Assembly: GCA_011049495.1 (NCBI GenBank) | Contig: DSBF01000399.1 | Location: forward strand, 1-5,749 | Direction: 5' to 3' | Length of the DNA stretch: 5,749 nt | From: Ignavibacteria bacterium | Lineage (GTDB): Bacteria; Bacteroidota; Ignavibacteria; Ignavibacteriales; Melioribacteraceae | Notes under the pieces: generated by a model | Told to the model about the DNA's origin: nothing | Databases searched by the model: none | What the model saw: the letters and a program-made list of their open reading frames with translations, nothing else | Part shown: positions 1 to 5,749 of the stretch, one piece after another | How the letters are laid out: each line of letters opens with the position of its first letter | Position numbering within the stretch: position 1 is the first letter of the stretch | Program-made: the position numbers and the translations under genes

Positions 1-330
1 AGAAGTAATATTGTATGGGATATTGCCGATTATTCTAATTTTTCCTTTCGAATATTCACTGAGATTAATTTTTAAGAAATCTTTATTAATAAATTCTACA
101 TTCCGGAATTTTTCTTTAAGGTCATCAATAACCCGCTTGTCAATCTCAACCGCATAAATTTTTGCACCGGTAATATTGAGGTGTTCGGTCAAAATTCCTC
201 GCCCGGGACCGATTTCTAAAATCAAATCATCTTTCTTCGGATCAAACTGACTAATAATTTTTTTAACTATATTTTGATCGACAAGATAATTTTGCCCGAA
301 TCTTTTTAGAGGTTTTGGATGCTTGTTCAA
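1..330 (-). CDS. rsmA: 16S rRNA (adenine(1518)-N(6)/adenine(1519)-N(6))-dimethyltransferase RsmA, N-terminal part (cut by left window edge)
   Basis: This is the first 110 codons of the KsgA/RsmA rRNA adenine dimethyltransferase, which uses S-adenosylmethionine to dimethylate two adjacent adenines in the 3' terminal hairpin of 16S rRNA during small-subunit assembly in the cytoplasm. Reading the reverse complement gives KRFGQNYLVD near the N terminus (family signature, about residues 9-18), the SAM-binding motif I LEIGPGRGILT (about 38-48), the acidic motif II VEID (about 65-68) and the catalytic motif IV NIPYNITS (103-110) at the window edge. These are the expected motifs in the expected order and spacing. 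The start is a TTG at 330: the frame has an in-frame stop a few codons upstream and no ATG or GTG before the conserved region. An AAGAAG stretch lies about 9 bases upstream as a weak ribosome binding site. The gene is transcribed away from the plus-strand operon. The identification is secure; the C-terminal RNA-binding domain lies outside the window. Confidence 0.96.
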   Translation of the reverse strand, partial: MNKHPKPLKRFGQNYLVDQNIVKKIISQFDPKKDDLILEIGPGRGILTEHLNITGAKIYAVEIDKRVIDDLKEKFRNVEFINKDFLKINLSEYSKGKIRIIGNIPYNITS

Positions 331-398
331 TGTAATTTTTCTTCTTTTTTACTATAATTCAATTTAAGTAATTTGATTAATAATATGGATATAATTTA
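331..398. promoter_or_regulatory. Divergent intergenic region, probable back-to-back promoters for rsmA and the plus-strand operon
   Basis: This 68-base, very AT-rich gap separates two divergently transcribed genes and is the largest gene-free stretch in the window, so the promoters of both should lie in it or in the neighbouring coding ends. TATAAT occurs on the plus strand at 353-358 and overlaps TATAGT on the minus strand (356-351); either could serve as a -10 box. No convincing -35 hexamer stands at the right distance, and no exact Bacteroidota-type TAnnTTTG -7 box was found; TAATTTG at 369-375 is one base short of it. A second TATAAT at 390-395 is too close to the start codon at 399 to be a normal -10 box. 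A GGAT at 387-390, 8 bases before that TTG, is the likely ribosome binding site. Location by context is good; the exact boxes are guesses. Confidence 0.35.
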
Positions 399-1376
399 TT
401 GGATGCAAATACGCTTATAAACAGACTTCAAAAAATCCTTGAAAACCGGAAATCGATTGACAGGGTATTAAAGGTTGCTATTTCAATTGGTCTTCTTATT
501 TTTTTAGTAAGCTATATTTCGGTAGATAAAATTACAAATGTTTTTCTCTCCGCCGATTATGAATTTATATTATACGCATCAATTTTATCTCTTGTAAATA
601 TTTATTTGCAAGCTTATAAATGGAAACTTGTGCTGAATCATTCACTTGGAGAGGTTTCGTTTATGCGAGCATTGCATTCTTATTTTGGCGGTGTGACCTC
701 CGGTTTATCAACCCCGGCAAGAATTGGTGAATTTATCGGGCGAGCAATACCACTTGAAGAATTTAATTTTTTTAGTGTTACAATTGTTTCGTTTATTGAT
801 AAAATAATTAACATGATTGTGATTACTTTCTTCGGCGCAATTTCATCGGTATTCTTTTATCGTTCTTTTAATGAACCGCACTTTTATGTCGATATTCCGT
901 TATTAATCATTATTGTAACGTTGTTTTCGATTACGGTTTATATGCTGTTTAACAGTAATTTCTTCGTTAGCGTTGTAAAACGAAAATTCAAGAATAACCA
1001 AAAAGTATTAAACAAGATTTCCGTTATTGATAAATTTTTAGAGCAAAGTTTTTCGGTAAAAGCAAAAATTTTCTTTGTAAATATTCTCTATTTTGTGGTA
1101 ATACTTTTACAATTCGCATTACTTGTCAATGCATTCGCGAGCTATTCGGATATTATTCAATTAATGATTATTGCTTCATTAATACTATTCGCCACGACTG
1201 TTGTTCTTCCGTTTTCATTCGGTGATTTAGGTGTACGCGAAGGTGCAGCAGCATATCTTATCGCAATGATCTCTCTTTCTCCGGCTATCGGATTTAATTC
1301 GGCATTAGTACTTTTTATTATTAATGTAATTCTTCCGGCTTTAATTGGACTTATCTTTTTAATTAAGAATAAGTGA
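399..1376 (+). CDS. Flippase-like membrane protein, LPG synthase transmembrane domain family (UPF0104/YbhN type)
   Basis: A 325-residue integral membrane protein with about eight hydrophobic segments (roughly residues 24-42, 54-72, 125-153, 165-185, 223-246, 252-272, 281-297 and 302-322). Two conserved family blocks are visible: GLSTPARIGEFIGRA (102-116), matching the usual TPgRxGE pattern, and PFSFGDLGVREGAAAYL (271-287), matching the PxSxGGxGvREG pattern of the lysylphosphatidylglycerol_TM (PF03706) family. In MprF this domain acts as the lipid flippase. The catalytic aminoacyl-transferase domain of MprF is absent here, so the protein should not be called an LPG synthase. Stand-alone members often sit beside glycosyltransferases, as here, and are thought to move or handle lipids or lipid-linked glycans; the substrate is unknown. 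The start is TTG at 399, because the frame is closed by a TAA at 381-383 and no ATG precedes the first membrane segment. It is the first gene of the operon, and its stop overlaps the next start (TGATG). Confidence 0.85.
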   Translation: MDANTLINRLQKILENRKSIDRVLKVAISIGLLIFLVSYISVDKITNVFLSADYEFILYASILSLVNIYLQAYKWKLVLNHSLGEVSFMRALHSYFGGVTSGLSTPARIGEFIGRAIPLEEFNFFSVTIVSFIDKIINMIVITFFGAISSVFFYRSFNEPHFYVDIPLLIIIVTLFSITVYMLFNSNFFVSVVKRKFKNNQKVLNKISVIDKFLEQSFSVKAKIFFVNILYFVVILLQFALLVNAFASYSDIIQLMIIASLILFATTVVLPFSFGDLGVREGAAAYLIAMISLSPAIGFNSALVLFIINVILPALIGLIFLIKNK

Positions 1377-2503
1377 TGGAAATTCTCTACTTAATTTTTA
1401 TTCTGCTTGCTCTCCACTATGTTTACTTTATTGGGAAAGTTTACATCGGGTTAAAAAGACTACAAAAAATTTTCGGTAAAAATGAAAACAGCGAATTGAT
1501 TTCTGTTATTATTCCGTTACGAAATGAATCGGAGAATATAAAATCTTTATGTGCAAGTTTAAGTTCGCAAACATTAGCAGTAGGTCAGTACGAAATAATT
1601 TTTATAGACGATAATTCTAATGATGATACGTATGAAAAACTTCTTAACTATAAACCAATTAATTCAAAGATAATAAGAATAAAGAATGGCAGAGATAATC
1701 AAGCACGCAAGAAAAAAGCACTAATCGAAGGAGTTAAAAATTCCAGCAATCCCATAATAATTTCTACAGATGCAGATTGTAGTTTTTATCCGCGCTGGTT
1801 GGAAGTTATGTCAAAATATTTCGATGAAGAAACTGCAATTGTTGCGGGACCTGTTGATTTAAAATCAGATATAAATCTTTTCTCCAGAATTCAGCGACTT
1901 GAGTTTGCCGGTTTAATTTTAACCGGTGCAGGATTAATTGGTATTAACTCACCGACGATTTGTTCAGCTGCAAATTTTGCTTATAGAAAAAGTGTTTTTG
2001 AAGAAGTCGGCGGATATAGTGACCAACTCGGTTTTTCTTCCGGTGATGACGATTTGTTTTTACAAAAAGTTGCCTCACAAACAAATTATAAAATTAAGTT
2101 TGCTTACGAAAAAGAAGCTATGGTAACAACCTATCCAAGGACTAAGATTGTGGAATTTTTTCAGCAGAGACAAAGATGGGCAAGTAAAAGTTTGTTTTAT
2201 AATAATAAATTGCTGGTGTTAAAAATCATATTAATTTTTCTTTTTTACTTGGGTCTTATTCTGCAATTAATTGGTGGTCTATTTTTCGATCCTTTATTAT
2301 TTATAACATTCGGGTTAAGTTTATTTGTAAAAATTATCGTAGAATATCTTGTGTTAAATTACGGCTCAAAAACTTTGTACGATAGGAAAATATTGCGACC
2401 GTTTATTCTCGCTGAAATTATTCAGATACCTTACATTATTATTTCTGCAATCGGTGGTTTATTTGGTAATTTTAAGTGGAAAGGGGAAGTCGTAAAAAGA
2501 TGA
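1376..2503 (+). CDS. Membrane-anchored family 2 glycosyltransferase (first of two)
   Basis: A 375-residue GT2 glycosyltransferase of the processive/cellulose-synthase-like shape: an N-terminal membrane segment (about 2-20), a cytoplasmic GT-A domain and three C-terminal membrane segments (about 282-302, 307-328, 343-363). It would transfer a sugar from a nucleotide-sugar donor on the inner face of the cytoplasmic membrane. Visible motifs are SVIIPLRNESENI (43-55) at the domain start, IDDNSNDDT (77-85) for nucleotide binding, the metal-binding DAD within STDADC (130-135), GDDDL (223-227) as the likely catalytic acidic motif, and QRQRW (264-268), the QxxRW motif typical of processive GT2 enzymes. 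Sugar and acceptor cannot be read from the sequence. The ATG at 1376 overlaps the preceding TGA and is preferred; a GTG at 1373, in the same frame, would add one residue. The gene overlaps the following deacetylase by ATGA. It resembles the second glycosyltransferase of this operon in layout and in a C-terminal WKG motif. Confidence 0.9.
   Translation: MEILYLIFILLALHYVYFIGKVYIGLKRLQKIFGKNENSELISVIIPLRNESENIKSLCASLSSQTLAVGQYEIIFIDDNSNDDTYEKLLNYKPINSKIIRIKNGRDNQARKKKALIEGVKNSSNPIIISTDADCSFYPRWLEVMSKYFDEETAIVAGPVDLKSDINLFSRIQRLEFAGLILTGAGLIGINSPTICSAANFAYRKSVFEEVGGYSDQLGFSSGDDDLFLQKVASQTNYKIKFAYEKEAMVTTYPRTKIVEFFQQRQRWASKSLFYNNKLLVLKIILIFLFYLGLILQLIGGLFFDPLLFITFGLSLFVKIIVEYLVLNYGSKTLYDRKILRPFILAEIIQIPYIIISAIGGLFGNFKWKGEVVKR
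2481..2489 (+). promoter_or_regulatory. Ribosome binding site inside the first glycosyltransferase gene, for the deacetylase
   Basis: AAGGGGAAG lies 10 bases before the ATG at 2500 and is the strongest Shine-Dalgarno-like sequence in the window. It sits in the last codons of the upstream glycosyltransferase gene. It decides the start of the deacetylase at ATG 2500 over the in-frame GTG at 2476, which lies upstream of this site. The ATGA overlap suggests translational coupling. Confidence 0.7.
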
Positions 2504-3138
2504 GAAAATATTTTTACACTCCGCCCAATGTTCTGAAAAAGATTTATCCAAATTCTATTTGGGATTCATCGGATAATAAAATATTGATAACTTTTGATGA
2601 CGGACCTACACCGCAAGTAACTTCCGAAGTATTGAAGCAATTAGACCAATACAATATTAAATCCGTTTTCTTCTGCCAGGGAGAAAATCTCGAAGGGAAC
2701 TCAAAAATAATTAATGACATTTTGGAAAGAGGTCATACAGTAGGCGCTCACGGCTGGCATCATAATAAAATTACTCGAATGACTAATGCAAAAATTCTAG
2801 ATGATATTTCAAAAATGAATGAGATTCTATCTTCTCAATATAATTACGAGATAAAATATTTTCGCGCACCATATGGACGAATTTATCCTTATCAAGCATC
2901 GATGCTGGGAAAAATTGGTATAAAGAATGTTATGTGGTCGTTGGTTACTTATGATTATGAATCGGATTTTAATAAAGTGAAATATGCTGTTGATAATTAT
3001 TTAAACAGCAATTCAATTGTAGTTTTGCATGATTCATTCAGTTCACATAAAATTTTATCGAAATCCATTGATTACCTTTATGAATCAATTCAGAAAAATA
3101 AATTTGAAATCGGAATACCGGAAGAATGTTTGAAATAA
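2500..3138 (+). CDS. Polysaccharide deacetylase family protein (CE4, NodB-type), apparently without signal peptide
   Basis: A 212-residue protein made almost entirely of a NodB homology domain. CE4 enzymes remove N- or O-acetyl groups from GlcNAc-containing glycans with a bound divalent metal. Motifs appear in family order: TFDDGP (31-36; D33 as catalytic base, D34 as metal ligand), HGWHH (84-88; H84 and H88 as metal ligands), RAPYG (122-126), MWSLVTYDY (145-153, with D152) and VVLHDS (174-179; H177 as catalytic acid). All core catalytic residues are kept. Motif 4 lacks the first aspartate found in many relatives. The short N terminus (PPNVLKKIYPNSIW, 8-21) leads straight into the catalytic domain with no hydrophobic signal or anchor, so the protein is predicted cytoplasmic or at the inner face of the membrane. 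This differs from exported deacetylases such as PgaB and IcaB. It sits between two glycosyltransferases and overlaps both, which suggests it trims their product or an intermediate. The specific substrate is unknown. Confidence 0.9.
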   Translation: MRKYFYTPPNVLKKIYPNSIWDSSDNKILITFDDGPTPQVTSEVLKQLDQYNIKSVFFCQGENLEGNSKIINDILERGHTVGAHGWHHNKITRMTNAKILDDISKMNEILSSQYNYEIKYFRAPYGRIYPYQASMLGKIGIKNVMWSLVTYDYESDFNKVKYAVDNYLNSNSIVVLHDSFSSHKILSKSIDYLYESIQKNKFEIGIPEECLK

Positions 3139-4220
3139 TATTCATATCGATAATAGTTGTTTATTTTTCCCAAACTGTGATTTTTATAATCGGGTCGAAA
3201 AAAAGATTCGGTAAGATTGATGATGATAAGCTGCCGTCAATATCTGTTATTGTTGCCGCAAGAAATGAAGAAGAAAATATTATTGAATGCATGCAGTCAT
3301 TAGAAAAATTAGAGTATCCCGAAAACAAAATTGAAATTTTTATTGTTAATGACCACTCAACCGATAACACCAAAGAAATAATACAAAAATTTATACACGA
3401 CAAATCGCGGTTTAAATATCTTGAGCCCGGAGCCGAAATTGGTCAGCTTAAAGGTAAAGCAAATGCTCTTGCTAATGCAATTAAAGAATCAAAAGGTGAA
3501 ATTATTTTTACAACCGATGCCGATTGCAGAGTTTCACCGACTTGGGCAAAGGAATTAGCATCTTACTATAAAGACGATGTTGCAATGGTATGCGGATATA
3601 CAAACCAAGTTGACACAACATTATTCGGCGGTATGCAGTCCGTTGATTTCACTTACTTATTAATGATTGCCGGTGGTGTTATGAATCTCGGCAAACCTTT
3701 AAGCTGTATCGGTAATAATATGTCTTACCGTAAATCTGTTTACGAAGAAGTGGGAGGATATGAGTCACTGCCATTTTCTGTTACCGAAGATTTCAATTTA
3801 TTAATGGCTATGCACAGATTGAAAAAGTACAAAATTATTTACCCGATGACATCTGAAGGATTAGTTACTTCAAAACCATGTTCAACTTGGAAGTTGCTTC
3901 TCAAACAAAAAAAACGTTGGGGAGTCGGCGGGTTAAAGAGTGATCTTGCCGGTTTTGGTGTAATGGCTGCCGGTTTTATTACGCACTTATGTATAATCTT
4001 AGTTCCTTTCTTTTTCTCGATGCTATCTTTATATTTGACACTTTTCAAAATAGCAGTTGATTATTTTGCAATAAAAGGAGTACATGATAAATTAAAATTA
4101 TCATTACGGTTTAAGCATTTTGCTGCGTTTGAAATTTACTTTATTCTTTATGTTGTTCTTCTTCCTTTCATAACATTAATAAATCAAAAAGTTGAATGGA
4201 AGGGGAGAGTTTATAAATAG
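3126..4220 (+). CDS. Membrane-anchored family 2 glycosyltransferase (second of two)
   Basis: A 364-residue GT2 glycosyltransferase with the same plan as the first one in the operon: an N-terminal membrane segment (about 3-22), a GT-A catalytic domain and C-terminal membrane segments (about 274-294, 295-314, 334-352). Motifs are SVIVAARNEEENI (40-52), VNDHSTDNT (74-82), KGKANAL (109-115), the metal-binding DAD within TTDADC (129-134), TED (220-222) as the catalytic acidic motif, and QKKRW (261-265) as the QxxRW motif. It ends in VEWKGRVYK, close to the FKWKG-containing end of the first enzyme. Both catalytic centres look intact, so the two probably carry out different steps or use different sugars and are unlikely to be active and decayed copies. 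The ATG at 3126 lies 13 bases inside the deacetylase gene; GGAAT at 3112-3116 is a possible ribosome binding site at 9 bases. The donor, the acceptor and whether the enzyme is processive cannot be determined. Confidence 0.9.
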   Translation: MFEIIFISIIVVYFSQTVIFIIGSKKRFGKIDDDKLPSISVIVAARNEEENIIECMQSLEKLEYPENKIEIFIVNDHSTDNTKEIIQKFIHDKSRFKYLEPGAEIGQLKGKANALANAIKESKGEIIFTTDADCRVSPTWAKELASYYKDDVAMVCGYTNQVDTTLFGGMQSVDFTYLLMIAGGVMNLGKPLSCIGNNMSYRKSVYEEVGGYESLPFSVTEDFNLLMAMHRLKKYKIIYPMTSEGLVTSKPCSTWKLLLKQKKRWGVGGLKSDLAGFGVMAAGFITHLCIILVPFFFSMLSLYLTLFKIAVDYFAIKGVHDKLKLSLRFKHFAAFEIYFILYVVLLPFITLINQKVEWKGRVYK

Positions 4221-4230
4221 CGGACATTAA

Positions 4231-5055
4231 ATGAAAAAAATTATTCTTTTACTAATTGTTATATCATCTCAATATTTATCTCAAAATAAAACCGAAATTT
4301 TCCCGGATGATTTATTAATACAACCATTCGCTGCAAACATTTTAGAACCTAAACTTGGATTCCTTTTTCAAACCGGCGAAAATGAATTGCGTTTGGATAT
4401 AGGTAACTCAATTGATGTGCTTCGTTATAAATTAACCGAATACGAGACTTTTTCATTAGGTGCAGATCTTTTTACTTATACTTTGTTAAGAGGTGAAAGC
4501 GATTTCCACTTCCCGGTTGATGCCGTTGATTATTTATTCGGGATAAATTTCGGATATAAAAATACTACGGATAGAATTGAGTACGGTGCTCGATTAAGAT
4601 TGAGTCACATCAGTGCTCATTTTGTTGACGGTCATTTTGATAATCAAAAACAACAATGGCGTGACGGATTAGTGCCAAGAGTTTACAGCAGAGAGTTCGT
4701 TGAGTTAATGCCATTTATTAAATGGAATGAAATTAGATTTTATGCCGGGTTTACCTATTTAATAAATGTAACTCCTTCCGAATTAGGCAGAGATAGTTAT
4801 CAAATCGGTTTTGATTATTTTGGCGCAAGTCTAATTAGTGAATACTTGACACCATTTATTGCATATGATTTTAAGCTTGTTAACATTGCTGATTATTTCG
4901 GAAATAATTCGTTTAATCTCGGATTGAAGTTCGGTAAACAAGGTGGAAAGGGAATTAGTATTTATTTTCATTACTATTCGGGTAAAAGCGTACACGGTGA
5001 GTATTATGATTTCAACAAAGAATATTCCGCAATCGGTTTCAACATAGATTTATAA
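4231..5055 (+). CDS. Exported DUF1207-like outer-membrane beta-barrel protein, function unknown
   Basis: A 274-residue exported protein. It opens with a short lysine-tipped hydrophobic signal peptide (MKKIILLLIVISSQYLSQ, cleavage near residue 18). The rest is rich in alternating polar and aromatic or hydrophobic strands of about ten residues, with many glycines and tyrosines, and ends in SAIGFNIDL, as expected for an outer-membrane beta-barrel; the last residue is Leu where Phe or Trp is commoner. The start of the mature part (FPDDLLIQPFAANILEPKLGF, here split at about residues 24-34 and 35-43) and the block RLRLSHISAHFVDG (121-134) resemble the DUF1207 family, whose members carry a similar strand with a His-x-Ser-x-His core. 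I made this assignment by pattern memory and it is moderate. It starts 10 bases after the second glycosyltransferase, with CGGA at 4221-4224 as a weak ribosome binding site, and its stop overlaps the next start (TAATG). A role in exporting or displaying the operon's product is possible but unproven. Confidence 0.72.
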   Translation: MKKIILLLIVISSQYLSQNKTEIFPDDLLIQPFAANILEPKLGFLFQTGENELRLDIGNSIDVLRYKLTEYETFSLGADLFTYTLLRGESDFHFPVDAVDYLFGINFGYKNTTDRIEYGARLRLSHISAHFVDGHFDNQKQQWRDGLVPRVYSREFVELMPFIKWNEIRFYAGFTYLINVTPSELGRDSYQIGFDYFGASLISEYLTPFIAYDFKLVNIADYFGNNSFNLGLKFGKQGGKGISIYFHYYSGKSVHGEYYDFNKEYSAIGFNIDL

Positions 5056-5749
5056 TGGATGATCAAAATTTATATACTGAAAATCGTTTAGGTTCTACTT
5101 TAATAAAAAAGCAGAAGGAAAATTATTCGCTTCATATTGGGTTGTTCCTAATTACGTTTGTAACAACAACCATTGCCGGAGTTGAGTGGACTACAGGTAC
5201 AATGGGTCCTTATGAGTTTGAAATTCTTGCAAAGGGATTACCTTACTCTTTTTCAATCTTATTTATGTTGGGAGTTCATGAATTCGGTCACTACTTTGCT
5301 GCTTTATATCATAAAGTAAAAGCAACTTTCCCTTACTTTATACCCTTTCCCCCTATACCCGGATTTTTTCACTTCGGAACTTTAGGCGCTGTTATAAAAA
5401 CTCGAACTCCCGTAAAAAACAATAAAGCTATGTTTGATATTGGTATTGCCGGTCCTTTAGCCGGATTTGTTGCTTGTCTAATTCTTTTGGTTTACGGTTT
5501 TCTCAATCTTCCCGGCGAAGAGTATATTTTACAGATTCATCCCGATTATTTTACTCCTGAATATGGTGAAGGAGCTTTAAGTTTGGAATTCGGGGATACG
5601 ATTTTGTTTGCTGCATTACGTGAATTATTGACTTCACCGGATCAATTTATTCCTCCGATGTCTGAAATTTATCATTATCCGTTTTTATGTGTAGGTTGGT
5701 TCGGTCTTTTTGTTACAGCTATGAATATGATTCCCGTCGGTCAACTAGA
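5055..5749 (+). CDS. Site-2 protease family membrane metalloprotease (peptidase M50, EGY-like), N-terminal part cut by right window edge
   Basis: The first 231 residues of an M50-family intramembrane zinc metalloprotease; the reading frame is open to the window edge. A hydrophobic segment at about 26-42 is followed by a segment carrying the zinc-binding HEFGH (75-79, with catalytic Glu76). Next come FIPFPPIPGFFHFGTLGAVIK (split at about 95-104 and 105-115) and FDIGIAGPLAGF (127-138), both characteristic of the EGY/slr0643-like branch of the family. NMIPVGQL (224-231) at the edge is the start of the second conserved motif, which usually continues DGGH and supplies the third zinc ligand. Such enzymes cut transmembrane segments of substrate proteins, often in envelope stress or regulatory cascades; no substrate is evident here. 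The ATG at 5055 overlaps the stop of the preceding gene by one base, so the two are probably translationally coupled. Family assignment is secure; the relation to the glycan genes is only positional. Confidence 0.92.
   Translation, partial: MDDQNLYTENRLGSTLIKKQKENYSLHIGLFLITFVTTTIAGVEWTTGTMGPYEFEILAKGLPYSFSILFMLGVHEFGHYFAALYHKVKATFPYFIPFPPIPGFFHFGTLGAVIKTRTPVKNNKAMFDIGIAGPLAGFVACLILLVYGFLNLPGEEYILQIHPDYFTPEYGEGALSLEFGDTILFAALRELLTSPDQFIPPMSEIYHYPFLCVGWFGLFVTAMNMIPVGQL

Noticed and set aside
385..420. An 11-codon ATG-started frame overlapping the TTG start of the flippase-like gene, considered as a leader peptide
   Set aside because: It is very short, has no clear ribosome binding site or attenuator hairpin, and an ATG by chance is common in such AT-rich DNA.
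399..1376. Full lysylphosphatidylglycerol synthase (MprF)
   Set aside because: Only the membrane domain is present; the C-terminal aminoacyl-transferase domain of MprF is missing, and the next gene is a glycosyltransferase.
1938..2126. Short plus-strand open frame of 62 codons inside the first glycosyltransferase gene
   Set aside because: It lies wholly within a well-supported GT2 gene in another frame, and its translation has no recognisable domain or hydrophobic pattern.
2476..2499. GTG at 2476 as an earlier start for the deacetylase
   Set aside because: The strong ribosome binding site at 2481-2489 lies downstream of this GTG and at the right distance from the ATG at 2500, and the ATGA overlap is typical of coupled genes.
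3161..3403. Minus-strand open frame of 80 codons opposite the second glycosyltransferase
   Set aside because: It is antisense to the conserved GT-A domain; the sense strand carries all expected motifs and the antisense product resembles nothing known.
3839..4048. Minus-strand open frame of 69 codons opposite the second glycosyltransferase
   Set aside because: It is antisense to the QxxRW region and membrane segments; no ribosome binding site or domain supports it.
1376..4220. A standard pga/ica poly-GlcNAc operon
   Set aside because: The deacetylase has no export signal, there are two GT2 enzymes, and no PgaA-like TPR porin, PgaD or IcaC/IcaD-like partner is seen.

Overview
The window is AT-rich (roughly one third G+C by eye), densely coding bacterial chromosome. 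It holds seven genes, two of them cut by the window edges. The low G+C, weak ribosome binding sites, TTG starts, an AsmA-free glycan/envelope gene set and the sequence style of the DUF1207-like barrel and the EGY-type M50 protease suggest the Bacteroidota/Chlorobiota/Ignavibacteriota group. This placement is an inference from protein style; no rRNA is present to confirm it.

Layout: the 5' part of a minus-strand rsmA (16S rRNA adenine dimethyltransferase) runs off the left edge. A 68-base divergent intergenic region separates it from a plus-strand run of six genes that continues to the right edge. In order these are a flippase-like LPG-synthase-TM-domain membrane protein, a GT2 glycosyltransferase, a CE4 (NodB-type) polysaccharide deacetylase, a second GT2 glycosyltransferase, an exported DUF1207-like beta-barrel protein, and an M50 site-2-protease-family membrane metalloprotease (truncated at the right edge).

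The six plus-strand genes are almost certainly one operon. Four of the five junctions overlap (TGATG, ATGA, 13 bases, TAATG) and the other gap is 10 bases. No terminator-like hairpin or internal promoter stands out. The first four genes look like a functional unit. Two membrane-anchored glycosyltransferases would build a glycan or glycolipid, a deacetylase without a signal peptide would remove N-acetyl groups on the cytoplasmic side, and the flippase-like protein is a candidate for lipid handling or transport. The barrel protein and the protease may serve the envelope more generally or may simply share the transcript. The product of this locus cannot be named from the sequence.

There is no mobile element, CRISPR array, tRNA or rRNA gene, and no gene-free stretch longer than 68 bases.
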